A stretch of 64,000 bases of DNA from Methylophilaceae bacterium LSUCC0401 (GCA_024919035.1 CP103442.1:1240001-1304000); one strand, 5' to 3'; shown: positions 1 to 11,016, counted from the first letter of the stretch. The notes: a model not told the origin generated them from the sequence alone. Numbers and translations: made by a program.

Positions 1-425
1 AAAGCTGCTGATGCTCCAATGATGGCTGGGACATCTGAATCAATTTCTGAGTCTGAGGATAAGACAGTTGCAACAATTTGCACGTCATTGTAAAAGTTTT
101 TTGGAAATAGTGGTCGAAGTGGTCGATCTATTAATCGGCAAACTAAAATTTCACTCTCACTAGGTCGGCCTTCTCTTTTAAAAAATCCTCCAGGAATTTT
201 CCCCGCAGCATATGTTTTTTCTTGATAATCGACAGTTAGTGGGAAAAAATCTTGCCCTTCTTTTACTGACTGATTACCCACTACAGTCACTAAAACAACA
301 GTATCTCCATAAGACACCATTACCGCACCATCAGCCTGGCGAGCAATTTCACCAGTCTCAATTTTTAATTCATGAGCGCCAAGCTTCATGCTTTTTGTTA
401 CTTTATTAAACATACTTTTTGTCAT
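1..425 (-). CDS. pnp: Polyribonucleotide nucleotidyltransferase (PNPase), N-terminal part
   Basis: This is the amino-terminal part of PNPase, the phosphorolytic 3'-5' exoribonuclease of mRNA decay; the gene runs off the left edge. Translating the minus strand from the ATG at 425 gives [19 protein letters not shown] followed by the first RNase PH-like domain, with family signatures such as [13 protein letters not shown] and [12 protein letters not shown] purine-rich GGGAAGAGAG lies just upstream of this ATG and supports the start. It is the last visible gene of the rimP-to-pnp operon, 94 bases after rpsO, with a terminator hairpin in between, so part of its expression probably comes from read-through. 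Identification is firm; the C-terminal KH and S1 domains are outside the window. Confidence 0.95.
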   Translation of the reverse strand, partial: MTKSMFNKVTKSMKLGAHELKIETGEIARQADGAVMVSYGDTVVLVTVVGNQSVKEGQDFFPLTVDYQEKTYAAGKIPGGFFKREGRPSESEILVCRLIDRPLRPLFPKNFYNDVQIVATVLSSDSEIDSDVPAIIGASAA

Positions 426-455
426 TATTTTTACTCTCTTCCCAGTAAAAAATTA

Positions 456-495
456 TAAAAAAAGCCGACTAAGCATAAATGCTTAAAATCGGCTT
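456..495 (-). terminator. Intrinsic terminator after rpsO
   Basis: Read on the minus strand, AAGCCGA (489-495) pairs with TCGGCTT (462-468), an inner AAGCAT/ATGCTT arm extends the stem, and a run of T follows. It lies between rpsO and pnp, so it can only partly terminate if pnp is also transcribed from upstream. The rpsO-pnp boundary is a well-known RNA-processing and termination site in other bacteria. Confidence 0.8.
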
Positions 496-519
496 ATTAA
501 TAATTTGATTAATTGAATT

Positions 520-789
520 TTACTTTCTTAAACCTAAACGCTTAATTAAATCTTGATATCGAGTTAAATCCTTACGTTTTAGATAATCTAGTAGACGTCT
601 TCTCTGGCTCACAAGAGCGAGCAGACCACGACGTGAGTGGTTATCTTTGGCATTAGTTTTAAAATGCCCGGTCAAATAGTTAATACGATTTGTAAGCAAT
701 GCCACCTGAACCTCTGGTGAACCAGTATCGTTAGTTCCCTGACCATATTCTTTAACAATTTTTGCTTTTTCTATAGCTGTAAACGCCAT
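520..789 (-). CDS. rpsO: 30S ribosomal protein S15
   Basis: S15 is a primary 16S rRNA-binding protein of the small-subunit platform. The 89-residue product has the normal family length and the conserved patterns [34 protein letters not shown] and [12 protein letters not shown]. It lies between truB and pnp in the classical order. A promoter-like pair of hexamers sits just upstream (819-847) and a terminator just downstream, so it can be made independently of the long nusA-infB transcript. Confidence 0.98.
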   Translation of the reverse strand: MAFTAIEKAKIVKEYGQGTNDTGSPEVQVALLTNRINYLTGHFKTNAKDNHSRRGLLALVSQRRRLLDYLKRKDLTRYQDLIKRLGLRK

Positions 790-818
790 TTATTTTTTCC
801 TTCACTTTAGAACGTTGT

Positions 819-847
819 ATTTTATATAAAAAAACTCCAATTAACAA
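819..847 (-). promoter_or_regulatory. Candidate sigma-70 promoter of rpsO
   Basis: On the minus strand TTGTTA (842-847) is followed after 17 bases by TAAAAT (819-824), a good match to the housekeeping consensus with ideal spacing. It points at rpsO, whose ATG is at 789. It sits in the 72-base gap after truB, the only sizeable gap inside the operon. Assigned by eye. Confidence 0.55.
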
Positions 848-861
848 TGCTTTATATCAAT

Positions 862-1752
862 TTATTTCATTTTTATTAATCGAATAGGCTTTACAAAGTT
901 TCCATCAGATTGGCCAATTCCTAAGAATTTTTTTTTGTTCATCAGCGCATATTCACCAGGTATTGAAGTTAACTCTATTAGCTGACCATTTAGAATCTGC
1001 TGCATTTGATTACTATCTAATTCCAATAAAGAGATTTGAAGCATTTTTTCAATTGAAGTTAATAGTTTGACACGCTTATCAAAATCAATTGTTTCAATAT
1101 CTTCAATAGCGTAAGCATCCTCTTTTGATGTTTTTCCTATTCTGGTTCTTTGTAACTCAGTCAAATAGCCCTTTGTTCCCAGTCTTTTTGCAATATCCTC
1201 GCCCAAAGTTCTGATATATGTTCCTTTCGTACAAGATACATCAAAAATTAATGTATTTTTTGAAAAAGAAACTAAATTTATATTATTTATTATTATTTGA
1301 CGTTTTTTAATGGGTACGGATTTACCTTCTCGAGCATATTGATAATAAGGTTTCCCTTTATATTTCAATGCTGAATAGATGGGTGGGGTCTGAGATTGAG
1401 GACCTTCAAATTCTTGAATAATCTCAGATATATTATCTGGCAATTGCTCATATACAAAATCATTATCTTTGGTGATTTCCCCCTCTGTATCACCGGTTGA
1501 ACTCTCAAAACCTAACTTTAACTCGGCTTGGTATTCTTTATCACTATCCAAGAATCTACCTGAAAACTTGGTTGCTTCACCAAAAAAAACAGGCACTATT
1601 CCTGTTGCAAATGGATCCAATGTTCCACCATGGCCTGCTTTTTTTGTTTTAAATAGCCACTTTAATTTTGAAAGTAACTGGTTAGACGACCAGCCTTTGG
1701 GTTTGAGAACTGCAATAAAACCTGATACAGAATTTAGAGGATCATATTTCAT
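862..1752 (-). CDS. truB: tRNA pseudouridine(55) synthase TruB
   Basis: TruB converts U55 of the T-loop of tRNAs to pseudouridine. The 296-residue protein starts its catalytic domain with VLKPKGWSSNQLL and carries the signature GHGGTLDPFATG, in which Asp46 is the expected catalytic nucleophile. Later family motifs are also present (YSALKYKGKPYYQYAREG, CTKGTYIRTLGEDIA), and the C-terminal part resembles the PUA-like extension. It lies nine bases after rbfA, as in many proteobacteria. Identification is secure. Confidence 0.97.
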   Translation of the reverse strand: MKYDPLNSVSGFIAVLKPKGWSSNQLLSKLKWLFKTKKAGHGGTLDPFATGIVPVFFGEATKFSGRFLDSDKEYQAELKLGFESSTGDTEGEITKDNDFVYEQLPDNISEIIQEFEGPQSQTPPIYSALKYKGKPYYQYAREGKSVPIKKRQIIINNINLVSFSKNTLIFDVSCTKGTYIRTLGEDIAKRLGTKGYLTELQRTRIGKTSKEDAYAIEDIETIDFDKRVKLLTSIEKMLQISLLELDSNQMQQILNGQLIELTSIPGEYALMNKKKFLGIGQSDGNFVKPIRLIKMK

Positions 1753-1761
1753 TGATCTACA

Positions 1762-2103
1762 TTATTTTTTTAAAGCAGCATTGAGAAGCTCAGTGATTCG
1801 ATCATTATGGTCAATGCCTGCATCATAAATGAACTCAAGGTTTGGGATTCCTCTTGTGGTCATTTTTTTTGCTAAGGATTGTCTAATAAAGCTCATGGAT
1901 CTTTGTAGGGCTTTTAATAACTCAAATTTATCCTCTTTAGATATAAAGTATATTTTTGCATGGCGAAGATCTTTAGATAGCTCAATATCAGTGACGGTGA
2001 CATTTCTTAATGTAGGATGTTGAACTTCAAACTGCAAAATTCCAGCAATTTCTTTTTTTATTTGCTGACCAATCTGATTGGATCTTGGAAAATCCTTTGC
2101 CAT
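1762..2103 (-). CDS. rbfA: Ribosome-binding factor A
   Basis: RbfA is a KH-fold assembly factor for late 30S maturation and cold adaptation. The 113-residue sequence begins with the typical RSNQIGQQIKKEIAGILQ and continues with VTVTDIELSKDLRHAKIYF and the C-terminal IPNLEFIYD...RITELL pattern. It starts directly after the infB stop codon without a gap, so the two are probably translationally coupled. Confidence 0.96.
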   Translation of the reverse strand: MAKDFPRSNQIGQQIKKEIAGILQFEVQHPTLRNVTVTDIELSKDLRHAKIYFISKEDKFELLKALQRSMSFIRQSLAKKMTTRGIPNLEFIYDAGIDHNDRITELLNAALKK

Positions 2104-4536
2104 TTATAGCTTTCGAGCCACCTTAACAATTTCATAGGGCTCAAGGGTGTCTCCTTCTTTTAAATCATTAAAGTTTTTAATTGATAGACCGCACTCAAAA
2201 TTTGATTTAACTTCCTTGACATCATCTTTAAACCTTTTTAGGGAAGATAGCTCTCCATCATAAATAACGATATTATCGCGGAGAACCCTCACTTTTGATT
2301 CTCTTTTAATCAATCCATCAGTTACATAACAACCAGCGATGGTGCCAATTTTAGAGACTTTATAAATTTCTCTAATTTCAACAGAACCTAATACATTTTC
2401 TTTTTCATCTGGTGATAGCATTCCTGTGAGCGCTGCTTTCACATCATCTACGGCATCATAAATAATACTGTAATAACGAATTTCAATATCATTAGATTCA
2501 GCAGACTTTCTGGCTCCGCCTTCGGCTCTCACATTAAAGGCAATAATAATTGCATTAGAAGCTACAGCAAGATTTATATCAGACTCATTGACAGCTCCAA
2601 CCGCATTGTGAATAACATTAATTTTTACTTCATCATTTGATAATTTTTCTAATGATCCTTTTAAAGCTTCGTAAGATCCCTGCACATCTGATTTCAAAAT
2701 TAATGGAAGAGACTTCACATCACCTTCGGTCATTTGATCAAACATATTTTCGAGTTTTGCTGCTTGTTGTTTTGCAAATTTAACGTCTCTGAACTTTCCT
2801 TGTCTAAACAGTGCAATTTCCCTAGCTTTTCTTTCATCATTTAGCACAATGACCTCGTCACCCGCGTTTGGAACATCAGATAAACCAACAATTTCAACAG
2901 GGATGGATGGGCCTGCTTCTTTTATTTGACTAGCATTCTCATTCAGCATTACTCTAACTCGACCATAGCTTGATCCTGCAAGCAACATATCCCCTGTTTT
3001 CATTAGGCCTGACTGAACTAATATAGAAGCTACAGGGCCTCTGCCTTTATCTAGCCTAGACTCAACTACAATTCCTTTTGCTGGAGTATTTATAGGTGCC
3101 TTCAATTCTAAAATTTCAGCCTGTAACAAAATCGCATCAAGCAGTTCGTCTATGCCCTGACCCGTTTTCGCTGATAGTTCCAAAAACATACAATCCCCAC
3201 CCAATTCTTCTGGAATAACTTCGTGGGTCATTAACTCATTTTTTACTTTTTCTGGATTTGCTTCAGGTTTATCTATTTTATTTATTGCAACAATTAATGG
3301 CGTTTTTGCCGCTTTTGAATGATTAATAGCTTCAATCGTTTGAGGCATAACTCCGTCGTCAGCTGCAACAACTAAAATAACAATATCAGTTACACTCGCC
3401 CCCCTGGCTCGCATTGCAGTAAAAGCCTCATGGCCTGGAGTATCCAAGAAAGAAACCATCCCTTTTTTTGTTTTTACATGATAAGCACCGATATGCTGGG
3501 TGATTCCGCCAGCCTCTCCTGATGCAACTTTTGTCGTTCTAATATAATCAAGTAAGGATGTTTTACCATGATCCACATGGCCCATTACCGTAACAACCGG
3601 GGGTCTAACTGCAAATATTGGCTCAATTGTTTGATCCAGGTCAAGAATTGACTCAGGGTCATTTTGTTCTGCTTTCTTCGCGACATGTCCTAATTCCTCC
3701 ACCACAATCATGGCTGTATCTTGGTCTAGAACTTGATTAATGGTGACCATCATGCCCATACCCATTAATGACTTAATTACTTCAGCCGCTTTTACAGACA
3801 TTTTATGCGCCAAATCTGCAACAGTAATGGTTTCTGGAACCATAATATCTTTTATCAAAGGTTCTGTGGGAGCTACAAACGTTGTCTCAGCATCACTGGC
3901 GTGTTTGGTTTGATTATATTTTTTATGTCTACTCTTTGGAGGTCTCCATCCATCAGGAACAGGATTTGAATTTCTCGTTTTAATAACTTTCTTTTTAGGC
4001 GCATCTTCCCAATCAGACTTTGTCTCTTTTTTAATTTCTTTATTTTCAGGTTTATGAATTGTTCCATCGATATGTTTTTTTGGCTCTTGTTTTTTCTCTT
4101 CAGCTTTTTGTTTATCATCTGCTTGAGCTTTCATGAGCGCATCATGTCGGGCCTTTTCTTGATCTCTAATTTTTTGCTGCTCATCATCTAAAATAACCTT
4201 GGGAGCGATAACTTCAGTTTCAGTCTTTTGCTCTTCTGGAGTTTTAATCAGTGTTCTTTTTTTTCTAACTTCAACTTGAATGGTTCTTGATCGACCAGTA
4301 CTGTCAGTTTTTTTAATCTCAGTATTTTGTTTACGAGTCAGGGTGATTTTATTTTTAGGTTTTTGGGAATCTCCGTGTGATTGCTTTAAAAAATTTAATA
4401 ATGCTGATTTGTCTTCCTCAGACAATTCATCTTTTGAATCACTTTTTTTTACCCCTGCATTCTTTAGCTGATCTAAAAGTAAATCAACTGGTAAATTTAA
4501 TTCAGATGCGAACTGTTCAACTGTGTACTGACTCAT
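2104..4536 (-). CDS. infB: Translation initiation factor IF-2
   Basis: IF-2 is the GTPase that places initiator tRNA on the ribosome. The 810-residue protein has an IF2N domain (about residues 1-50), a long charged Lys/Glu-rich linker (about 60-220), a second IF2N-like segment, and the G domain. G1 is GHVDHGKT near residue 317, G3 is DTPGHE near 361 and G4 is NKID near 417. Domains II to IV follow and end in the [12 protein letters not shown]-type tail. It lies between nusA and rbfA in the universal order. The low-complexity linker accounts for several spurious reading frames on both strands here. Confidence 0.98.
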   Translation of the reverse strand: MSQYTVEQFASELNLPVDLLLDQLKNAGVKKSDSKDELSEEDKSALLNFLKQSHGDSQKPKNKITLTRKQNTEIKKTDSTGRSRTIQVEVRKKRTLIKTPEEQKTETEVIAPKVILDDEQQKIRDQEKARHDALMKAQADDKQKAEEKKQEPKKHIDGTIHKPENKEIKKETKSDWEDAPKKKVIKTRNSNPVPDGWRPPKSRHKKYNQTKHASDAETTFVAPTEPLIKDIMVPETITVADLAHKMSVKAAEVIKSLMGMGMMVTINQVLDQDTAMIVVEELGHVAKKAEQNDPESILDLDQTIEPIFAVRPPVVTVMGHVDHGKTSLLDYIRTTKVASGEAGGITQHIGAYHVKTKKGMVSFLDTPGHEAFTAMRARGASVTDIVILVVAADDGVMPQTIEAINHSKAAKTPLIVAINKIDKPEANPEKVKNELMTHEVIPEELGGDCMFLELSAKTGQGIDELLDAILLQAEILELKAPINTPAKGIVVESRLDKGRGPVASILVQSGLMKTGDMLLAGSSYGRVRVMLNENASQIKEAGPSIPVEIVGLSDVPNAGDEVIVLNDERKAREIALFRQGKFRDVKFAKQQAAKLENMFDQMTEGDVKSLPLILKSDVQGSYEALKGSLEKLSNDEVKINVIHNAVGAVNESDINLAVASNAIIIAFNVRAEGGARKSAESNDIEIRYYSIIYDAVDDVKAALTGMLSPDEKENVLGSVEIREIYKVSKIGTIAGCYVTDGLIKRESKVRVLRDNIVIYDGELSSLKRFKDDVKEVKSNFECGLSIKNFNDLKEGDTLEPYEIVKVARKL

Positions 4537-4546
4537 TATTTCTCCA

Positions 4547-6016
4547 TTATTCTGCGAACCAAGGGGCTCTTGCAGTCATTATTAATGATTTTGCACGTTC
4601 TTCATCAATTTTTATTAGATCTAAAAGCTCATCAACGGCTAATTCAGCTAAATCTTCCATAGATACTATCCCTTTTGAGGCTAAAAGATTAGCGGTGTTA
4701 GCATCCATACCCTCCATATTTTTAAGGTCATCTTGTGCTTCAGGAACTTTTTCTTCGTTGGCGATTGCAGCAGTTAAAATGGCAGCTTTGGCTCTTGATC
4801 TCAATTCTTCAATAGTTTCTTCATCAAAGATATCCATTTGATTCAACTCTTCGGTCGGAACATAAGCGATTTCTTCAAGGGACGTAAATCCTTCCTTGAC
4901 AAGAATATCAGCAACTTCTTCATCGACATCTAATTTCTGAATAAATAATTGGCTGACTGTTGAATATTCTTCTTCATGTTTTTTATCAGATTCTTCTTCA
5001 GTCATAATGTTGAGCTCCCAATTCGTCAACTGAGATGCTAAACGAATATTTTGCCCATTCCGGCCTATGGCTAAAGCTAGCTGATCCTCATCAACTACAA
5101 TATCCATGCTTCTTTTTTCTTCATCAACAACGATACTCGAGACTTCCGCTGGTGCCATCGAATTGATTACAAACTGAGCCGGCTCAATAGACCATAAAAC
5201 AATGTCTACTCTTTCACCAGATAATTCTGTTGTTACAGCTTGAACTCTTGAACCCCTCATACCCACACAAGTACCCACTGGATCAAGTCGTTGGTCATTA
5301 GCTTTAACTGCAATCTTCGATCTTGAGCCAGGATCTCGCGATGCTGACATGATCTCGAGGAGCCCCTCTTCAATTTCAGGAACCTCTAATTCAAATAATT
5401 TAATGAGGAATTCTGGAGACGTTCTTGATAAAACAAGCTGTGGTCCACGCATTGATGTTTCTATTTTTAATAGCGCTGCTCTAATTCTATCTCCGACTCT
5501 TAGATTCTCTTTGGGTATCATTTGATCTCTTGGAAGGACAGCTTCAAGCTTACCAATCTCGATAATTGCATTGCCTCTTTCCATGCGTCTAATTTGACCT
5601 GATACTAATTTTTCGTCTCTGGCCAAAAACTCGTTTAATATTTGCTCACGTTCGGCTTCACGGACTTTTTGCAATATAACTTGTTTTGCCGCTTGTGCTC
5701 CAATTCGGCCAAAAGCTTCAGAGGGAATAATCTCTTCAATGACATCACCTAGTTGTTTGTCAGCAGCACGCTCATCCTCTAGAGTGATTTCCGCTTCAGG
5801 ATTTTCAAAAGCCTCATCTTCAACAATTGTCCAACATCTGAATGATTCATAGGCCCCTGACTCAGGATCAATTTTTACACGAATATCCGTTCCATGAGGA
5901 TATTTCTTTTTTGTAGCTGATGCCAGAGCTAGCTCCAAAGCATTAAATACAATATCTTTTGCAACATTTTTTTCATGTGCTAACGCATCAACTAAAATCA
6001 ACATCTCACGATTCAT
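4547..6016 (-). CDS. nusA: Transcription termination/antitermination factor NusA
   Basis: NusA binds RNA polymerase and controls pausing, termination and antitermination. The 489-residue protein shows the N-terminal polymerase-binding domain, an S1 domain around residues 130-200, two KH domains (including the [11 protein letters not shown] and [12 protein letters not shown] loops) and two acidic C-terminal repeats (about 365-420 and 435-485) typical of proteobacterial NusA. It follows rimP and precedes infB. NusA autoregulates its operon in several bacteria, which makes the hairpin in front of rimP worth attention. Confidence 0.98.
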   Translation of the reverse strand: MNREMLILVDALAHEKNVAKDIVFNALELALASATKKKYPHGTDIRVKIDPESGAYESFRCWTIVEDEAFENPEAEITLEDERAADKQLGDVIEEIIPSEAFGRIGAQAAKQVILQKVREAEREQILNEFLARDEKLVSGQIRRMERGNAIIEIGKLEAVLPRDQMIPKENLRVGDRIRAALLKIETSMRGPQLVLSRTSPEFLIKLFELEVPEIEEGLLEIMSASRDPGSRSKIAVKANDQRLDPVGTCVGMRGSRVQAVTTELSGERVDIVLWSIEPAQFVINSMAPAEVSSIVVDEEKRSMDIVVDEDQLALAIGRNGQNIRLASQLTNWELNIMTEEESDKKHEEEYSTVSQLFIQKLDVDEEVADILVKEGFTSLEEIAYVPTEELNQMDIFDEETIEELRSRAKAAILTAAIANEEKVPEAQDDLKNMEGMDANTANLLASKGIVSMEDLAELAVDELLDLIKIDEERAKSLIMTARAPWFAE

Positions 6017-6033
6017 GTTTTTAAATCTCCATA

Positions 6034-6474
6034 TTACAAATCAGGGTCTAATCGAGCCAATTGAATTTCATCAAAAGGAACTTCTAAAATTTTATTTTTA
6101 TCAAGTTCTAACTGAACAAGGTTTTCTTTTAAACCAAGCAGTTTTCCTTGGTATTTTTTTTGGTTTTCAATTGGTGAATATAATTTCACTTTTATCTTTT
6201 CTCCGCTAAATCTTTCAAAATCAGCAATTTTAATGAGCTTCCTATCAACTCCAGGAGATGAAACTTCTAATCTCGAAAAATCATAATCAAGCTCAACAGA
6301 TAAAACAAGGTTTAAGTGATTACTCACTTTGACACAATCTTCAACAGAAATTATGTCTCCGTTATCAATAAAAATTCTTATTAACCCATTGTTTTGATTA
6401 TGTTCACACTCAACCAATTCATAACCAATGTTTTCAACTGAGTCTGAAATAATTTTTTGTATGTCCATAATCAC
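6034..6474 (-). CDS. rimP: Ribosome maturation factor RimP
   Basis: RimP assists 30S subunit assembly. The 146-residue protein has the N-terminal motifs [10 protein letters not shown] and LRIFIDNGD-like [19 protein letters not shown], followed by the diagnostic [12 protein letters not shown] and the C-terminal SH3-like domain. It is the first gene of the nusA-infB operon. Its ATG lies only seven bases after the T-tract of a terminator hairpin, so its leader is very short. Confidence 0.96.
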   Translation of the reverse strand: MIMDIQKIISDSVENIGYELVECEHNQNNGLIRIFIDNGDIISVEDCVKVSNHLNLVLSVELDYDFSRLEVSSPGVDRKLIKIADFERFSGEKIKVKLYSPIENQKKYQGKLLGLKENLVQLELDKNKILEVPFDEIQLARLDPDL

Positions 6475-6480
6475 TTACCA

Positions 6481-6513
6481 GTAAAATAAAAAATGGGCCT
6501 AAATAAGGCCCAT
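6481..6513 (-). terminator. Intrinsic terminator after tyrS, or leader hairpin of rimP
   Basis: On the minus strand ATGGGCCT (506-513 side) pairs with AGGCCCAT (493-500) around a five-base loop and is followed by a T-rich stretch. It is positioned to end tyrS transcription. A TATAAT box lies just upstream (6525-6530), so the same hairpin would be the first structure in the rimP operon transcript. Confidence 0.8.
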
Positions 6514-6524
6514 CCAACATAAAG

Positions 6525-6553
6525 ATTATACTCTGTATTTTTATAAAAATAAA
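6525..6553 (-). promoter_or_regulatory. Candidate sigma-70 promoter of the rimP-nusA-infB operon
   Basis: On the minus strand a perfect TATAAT (6525-6530) is preceded, with 17-base spacing, by TTTATT, a weak -35. The predicted transcript would start near 6518, five bases before the hairpin at 6493-6513. It lies in the tyrS-rimP gap, where the operon promoter must be if the operon is not read through from tyrS. Confidence 0.5.
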
Positions 6554-6569
6554 TATTTAAATCAATATC

Positions 6570-7739
6570 TTAAGACAGAATAATTTTTGCAAACTTTCTC
6601 TTACCCACCTGAATCAAAAAATTACTGTTTTCAATTTGATATTGTAAGTCAATTTTTTCACCATCTATTCTGATTCCTCCACTTTTTATCAGCCTAATTG
6701 CTTCTGAAGTGCTTGTCACATAATTAATTGTTTTTAATATTTGTGGGATTGCTAGATTCTCTTGTTTACTGATTTTAAATTCTTTAACCTCATCCGGCGC
6801 TAAGCCCGATGATCTCTTTGCAAAGTCTTCTTTAGCCATGTGATATGCATCAGAATTATGAAAACGCTCAATAATTTCTTGCGTAAACTCATCTTTAATA
6901 TTTTTTGGATTTTCACCCTGCTTCAACCTTAATTTCCATTGTTCAATCTCTTCATTCGCCTTTAATGATAACAAGTCTATATAACGCAACATTAATTCAT
7001 CTGATATAGACATTAATTTTGCATACATAATTTCCGGCGGCTCGTTGATCCCAATATAATTATTCAAAGATTTTGACATCTTATTAACCCCATCTAATCC
7101 CTCAAGAAGCGGCATAGTCAAAATTGTTTGGGGATCTTGGCCATATGATTTTTGAAGCTCTCTTCCCATCAATAAATTAAATTTTTGATCTGTGCCTCCT
7201 AATTCAACATCCGCTTCAAGCGCAACAGAATCGTATCCCTGCATTAAGGGATATAGAAACTCATGGATGGATATCGGTTGATTGGCTTTAAATCTTTTAC
7301 TAAAATCATCACGCTCTAACATTCTAGCAACCGTATACTGAGCAGAGAGCTTGAGCATGCCATCAGCCCCTAAAGCTTTTAGCCATGATGAGTTGAATAC
7401 AACTTGAGTTTTATTTTTATCTAAAATCTTAAAAACTTGTGCTTGATAAGTTTTTGCGTTTTCTTGGACTTCAGCTTCTGTGAGAGGAGGACGTGTAGTA
7501 TTTTTTCCTGTCGGATCACCGATCATGCCAGTGAAATCTCCAATTAAAAAGATCACTTCGTGTCCTAAATCTTGAAATTGTCTTAGCTTATTCAAAAGGA
7601 CAGTATGTCCCAAATGAAGATCAGGTGCAGTTGGATCGAAGCCTGCCTTTATTTTTAATTTTTTACCAGTTTTAATTTTTTCTTCAAACTCTGATAAAAC
7701 TAAAATCTCATCGGCGCCTCTTTTGATGATTTCTAACAT
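6570..7739 (-). CDS. tyrS: Tyrosyl-tRNA synthetase
   Basis: This class I synthetase charges tRNA-Tyr. The 389-residue protein has the HIGH-type motif HLGH (about residues 42-45) within [15 protein letters not shown], the KMSKS motif near residue 221, and a C-terminal S4 RNA-binding domain from about residue 335. It is divergent from anmK with an 83-base gap. The anmK/erpA/argC neighbourhood matches betaproteobacterial genomes. Confidence 0.97.
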   Translation of the reverse strand: MLEIIKRGADEILVLSEFEEKIKTGKKLKIKAGFDPTAPDLHLGHTVLLNKLRQFQDLGHEVIFLIGDFTGMIGDPTGKNTTRPPLTEAEVQENAKTYQAQVFKILDKNKTQVVFNSSWLKALGADGMLKLSAQYTVARMLERDDFSKRFKANQPISIHEFLYPLMQGYDSVALEADVELGGTDQKFNLLMGRELQKSYGQDPQTILTMPLLEGLDGVNKMSKSLNNYIGINEPPEIMYAKLMSISDELMLRYIDLLSLKANEEIEQWKLRLKQGENPKNIKDEFTQEIIERFHNSDAYHMAKEDFAKRSSGLAPDEVKEFKISKQENLAIPQILKTINYVTSTSEAIRLIKSGGIRIDGEKIDLQYQIENSNFLIQVGKRKFAKIILS

Positions 7740-7822
7740 AATTTATTGAGCTAATTTATAAAACATGATTATATAGTTATATTCTAATAACTTTAATAGT
7801 AATACTAAGTTGGACAAAATTT

Positions 7823-8911
7823 ATGCAAAAAAATTTATTCATAGGTGTAATGTCAGGCACATCTTCTGACGGTCTTGACATTGTCTTATGTAAAATAACG
7901 CCTCAAAATTTCACAATTCTTAATTCCATTTCCAAAAAATACAGTAATCGTTTAAAACAAGATATTCTCAAATTAAATCAATCTTCTTTTAATGATTTAG
8001 AATCAAGTAAAGCAATGGGTTATCAAATTAGTAAAATTTGTATCCCTTTAATCAGTGAGCTACTTAATGAAAAAAAACTTAAATCAACCGATATTCAAGC
8101 GATAGGTTTTCATGGCCCAACCATTCGACATCAACCAAATAAAAATTTCAGTATCCAAATTGGTAATGAATTCACATTAGCTGAAAAGACAAATATTCCT
8201 GTTGTACATGATTTTAGAAATATGGATATCGCCAATGGTGGTCAAGGTGCCCCACTAATTCCTTTATTTCATAAATACCTCCTAAATCTGAAGGGAATAA
8301 AAAAAGGAATTTTTTTGAATCTTGGGGGCTTCGCGAATCTGACAATTATTGATCATCAATCTGTAACTGGTTTTGATACAGGTCCTGGAAATATATTCTT
8401 AGATTTATGGATAAAAAAATGTCTAAATAAAAATTTTGATCAGAAAGGCGTTTGGGCAAAAAGTGGAAAAATAATTCCATCATTATTGCAAAAAATGCTG
8501 TCTGATCCATACTTTAGAAAAAAAACTCCCAAAAGCACAGGTCGAGATTATTTTAATGAACAATGGTTGCAAAAATTTAATTTAACAAAATTTAATGAAA
8601 ATGACGTACAAAGAACTTTGTTAGAACTCACACTGTGTTCTATTCAAAGTCATTTAAAAAAGCTAATTCATTTAGAAAATTTATTTATTTGTGGGGGTGG
8701 AACATTTAATACGTTTTTGATTGAAGAATTAGCTCAACATACTCAATTAAAAATAAAAACGACTGAAAATTTGTCAATCAACCCACAGCTTATTGAAGCT
8801 TGCGGCTTTGCATGGTTAGCACAACAAAGAATAAGCTCAAAAAGATTAAATTACCAAAAAATAACTGGTTCCAGAAAAAAACATCTTTTAGGCGTTATCG
8901 TGCATCCATAA
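7823..8911 (+). CDS. anmK: Anhydro-N-acetylmuramic acid kinase
   Basis: AnmK phosphorylates and opens 1,6-anhydro-N-acetylmuramic acid released during cell-wall turnover, returning it to the peptidoglycan pool. The 362-residue protein begins GVMSGTSSDGLDIVL, the diagnostic ATP-binding signature, and also carries GFHGPTIRH, VVHDFRNMDIANGGQGAPL and the LFICGGGTFN loop near the C-terminus. Length and motifs are normal. It is transcribed away from tyrS and towards gltA. Confidence 0.96.
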   Translation: MQKNLFIGVMSGTSSDGLDIVLCKITPQNFTILNSISKKYSNRLKQDILKLNQSSFNDLESSKAMGYQISKICIPLISELLNEKKLKSTDIQAIGFHGPTIRHQPNKNFSIQIGNEFTLAEKTNIPVVHDFRNMDIANGGQGAPLIPLFHKYLLNLKGIKKGIFLNLGGFANLTIIDHQSVTGFDTGPGNIFLDLWIKKCLNKNFDQKGVWAKSGKIIPSLLQKMLSDPYFRKKTPKSTGRDYFNEQWLQKFNLTKFNENDVQRTLLELTLCSIQSHLKKLIHLENLFICGGGTFNTFLIEELAQHTQLKIKTTENLSINPQLIEACGFAWLAQQRISSKRLNYQKITGSRKKHLLGVIVHP

Positions 8912-8964
8912 ACTTATTTTTCATTCTAAGTTATAATAATTAATCTTAAATAATTCAACGACAT

Positions 8965-10263
8965 ATGGAACAAAAAAAAGCAAAACTAGTTTTGGAGGAT
9001 GGCACCTCATTTGATCTGCCAATAATTGAAGGCACAATGGGAAAGCCCGCCATTGACATATCCAATCTATCTCAAAATGGTTTTGTTACATATGATCCAG
9101 GCTTCATGTCAACCGCTTCATGTGATTCTGCAATTACCTATATTGATGGGGAAAATAGCACTTTACTCTATCGTGGATACCCGATCGAACAGCTCGCAGA
9201 GAATTGTGACTTTCTGGACGTCTCCTACTTATTGCTCAATGGTGAACTGCCAAACCAAAATGAAAAAAATAGTTATGTGTCAGAAGTAAAAAAACATTAT
9301 CTTCTGCATGATCAATTAAATAGTGTTTTTAGAGGTTTTAGACGAGATGCCCACCCTATGGCAGTGATGCAGGCTGTCGTTGCATCAAAATCAGCTTTCT
9401 ATTTTGAAGAAATGAATGTTTACAATAGAAATCATAGAAAACTATCAGCGAATCGTCTCATAGCTAAAGTCCCTTCTATAGCGGCTTGGAGTTATTTGTA
9501 TAATTTAGGAAGACCATTTAACTATCCAAGGAGTGACTTGGGGTACGCGGCAAATTTTCTTAACATGCTTTTTTCGAGCCCAACACAACCCTATGAAATT
9601 AACCCCATTCTTGTAAAGGCTTTTGAAAAAATTCTTATCCTTCATGCCGATCATGAACAAAATGCATCAACCTCTACCGTGAGGCTTGTTGGATCAAGTG
9701 GCGCGAACCCTTTTGCATGTGTTGCTGCTGGAATTGCATCTCTATGGGGTCCTGCTCACGGTGGTGCAAATGAAGCTACCCTAAAGATGCTGCAAGAAAT
9801 TAAAAATGAAAGTCGAATCAATGAATACATTGAGCGCGCCAAAGATAAAACAGATTCTTTTAGATTAATGGGTTTTGGCCACAGGGTTTACAGAAATAAA
9901 GATCCAAGAGCAGAAATCATGCGAAAAACCTGCCATGAGGTTTTAAGTGAACTTGGACTCGAGAATGATTCGATATTTAAACTGGCACTAAAATTAGAAA
10001 AAATTGCATTGGAAGATGATTACTTTGTTGAGAAAAAACTTTATCCAAATGTTGATTTTTATTCCGGAATCGTCATGAGAGCTATGGGAATACCAAATTC
10101 AATGTTCACAGCAGTCTTTGCGCTCGCAAGAACTGCGGGCTGGATAGCTCATTGGAATGAAATGTTCCTTGGTGAGAATTTAAAAATAGGTCGTCCAAGG
10201 CAAATTTATCAAGGTAAACGATTTAGGAATTTATCTCAAGACCGAAACGTTTCAAAGGACTAA
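8965..10263 (+). CDS. gltA: Citrate synthase
   Basis: Citrate synthase condenses acetyl-CoA with oxaloacetate as the entry step of the TCA cycle. The 432-residue hexameric-type protein has the conserved active-site histidines in GPAHGGANE (near residue 265) and [13 protein letters not shown] (near 307), the aspartate-containing [10 protein letters not shown] segment, and the C-terminal [15 protein letters not shown] box at 8932-8937, 27 bases before the ATG, suggests its own promoter. It converges on erpA with only nine bases between the stop codons. Confidence 0.97.
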   Translation: MEQKKAKLVLEDGTSFDLPIIEGTMGKPAIDISNLSQNGFVTYDPGFMSTASCDSAITYIDGENSTLLYRGYPIEQLAENCDFLDVSYLLLNGELPNQNEKNSYVSEVKKHYLLHDQLNSVFRGFRRDAHPMAVMQAVVASKSAFYFEEMNVYNRNHRKLSANRLIAKVPSIAAWSYLYNLGRPFNYPRSDLGYAANFLNMLFSSPTQPYEINPILVKAFEKILILHADHEQNASTSTVRLVGSSGANPFACVAAGIASLWGPAHGGANEATLKMLQEIKNESRINEYIERAKDKTDSFRLMGFGHRVYRNKDPRAEIMRKTCHEVLSELGLENDSIFKLALKLEKIALEDDYFVEKKLYPNVDFYSGIVMRAMGIPNSMFTAVFALARTAGWIAHWNEMFLGENLKIGRPRQIYQGKRFRNLSQDRNVSKD

Positions 10264-10272
10264 TAATTTGTG

Positions 10273-10623
10273 CTAAACAGAAAAAGATGAGCCACAACCA
10301 CATGTTGTTGTTGCATTTGGATTTCTGATAACGAATTGAGACCCTTGAACATTGTCTTGATAATCTATTTCCGAACCCGTTAAATATTGAAGACTCATGG
10401 GGTCAATTAATAAAGTCACATTATCTTTTGTCACTTGCGTGTCATCTTCATTTACGGTTTCTTCAAATGTAAATCCATACTGAAATCCAGAACATCCTCC
10501 GCCACTGACAAAGACTCTTAACTTAAGATTTGGAGATTCTTCTTCAGCTATAAGCTCTTTCACTTTATTGACAGCATTATCTGTAAAAATTAATGGATCA
10601 GGCATTTTTATTTCATTTGTCAT
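10273..10623 (-). CDS. erpA: Iron-sulfur cluster insertion protein ErpA
   Basis: ErpA is an A-type carrier that delivers Fe-S clusters to apoproteins. The 116-residue protein shows the three conserved cysteines in [12 protein letters not shown] and the C-terminal TTCGCGSSF. Its start overlaps the end of the bactofilin gene by 11 bases, indicating translational coupling, in the conserved betaproteobacterial erpA-bactofilin-argC order. It could serve the Fe-S photolyase or respiratory enzymes, but that is only inference. Confidence 0.95.
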   Translation of the reverse strand: MTNEIKMPDPLIFTDNAVNKVKELIAEEESPNLKLRVFVSGGGCSGFQYGFTFEETVNEDDTQVTKDNVTLLIDPMSLQYLTGSEIDYQDNVQGSQFVIRNPNATTTCGCGSSFSV

Positions 10624-11014
10624 TGTTAATCTCTTTATTATTATTTTTTTTATTAATTTTTTTCTTTTTTGTTTCTGTTAATGTACCGTTGATTATTGCA
10701 CCCGAATGAACCTCAAGGGCTCCATAAAATATATCTCCACTGACAACTGCAGTGGAGTGGAGTTCTAAAAAATCAACGGCTTCAATATTACCTTTTACCT
10801 CTCCAGCAATAATAGCTGAATCAGTGGTAATATCTCCAATAATTTTACTTTTTGGGCCCATAATTACAGATCCTGCAGATCCCTCCGCAAGGGAAAGATT
10901 ACCATATAACTTCCCGTCGAGTCGAATTCCACCTGAAAAGCTCATACTGCCCCTGATATTCATTGTTTCATCAATCAGCGTATCAATGGAATGATTTTTT
11001 TTACGTTTGAACAA
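10613..11014 (-). CDS. Bactofilin (polymer-forming cytoskeletal protein)
   Basis: Bactofilins are small beta-helical proteins that polymerise into filaments and scaffold envelope proteins. The 133-residue sequence has the core pattern [21 protein letters not shown] and repeated hydrophobic/glycine strands ([35 protein letters not shown]), then a Lys/Asn-rich tail from about residue 115. It lies between erpA and a coiled-coil membrane protein, as in other betaproteobacteria, where the pair may work together at the membrane. Confidence 0.9.
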   Translation of the reverse strand: MFKRKKNHSIDTLIDETMNIRGSMSFSGGIRLDGKLYGNLSLAEGSAGSVIMGPKSKIIGDITTDSAIIAGEVKGNIEAVDFLELHSTAVVSGDIFYGALEVHSGAIINGTLTETKKKKINKKNNNKEINNDK

Positions 11015-11016
11015 AA

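Noticed and set aside
1469-1828. Plus-strand frame opposite truB and rbfA
   Set aside because: Antisense shadow of two conserved genes; no ribosome binding site and no recognisable domain.
4377-4841. Open frame of 154 codons on the plus strand across infB/nusA
   Set aside because: It lies opposite two certain genes, has the composition of a complementary strand (runs of Ser, Leu, Ile), and no family motif.
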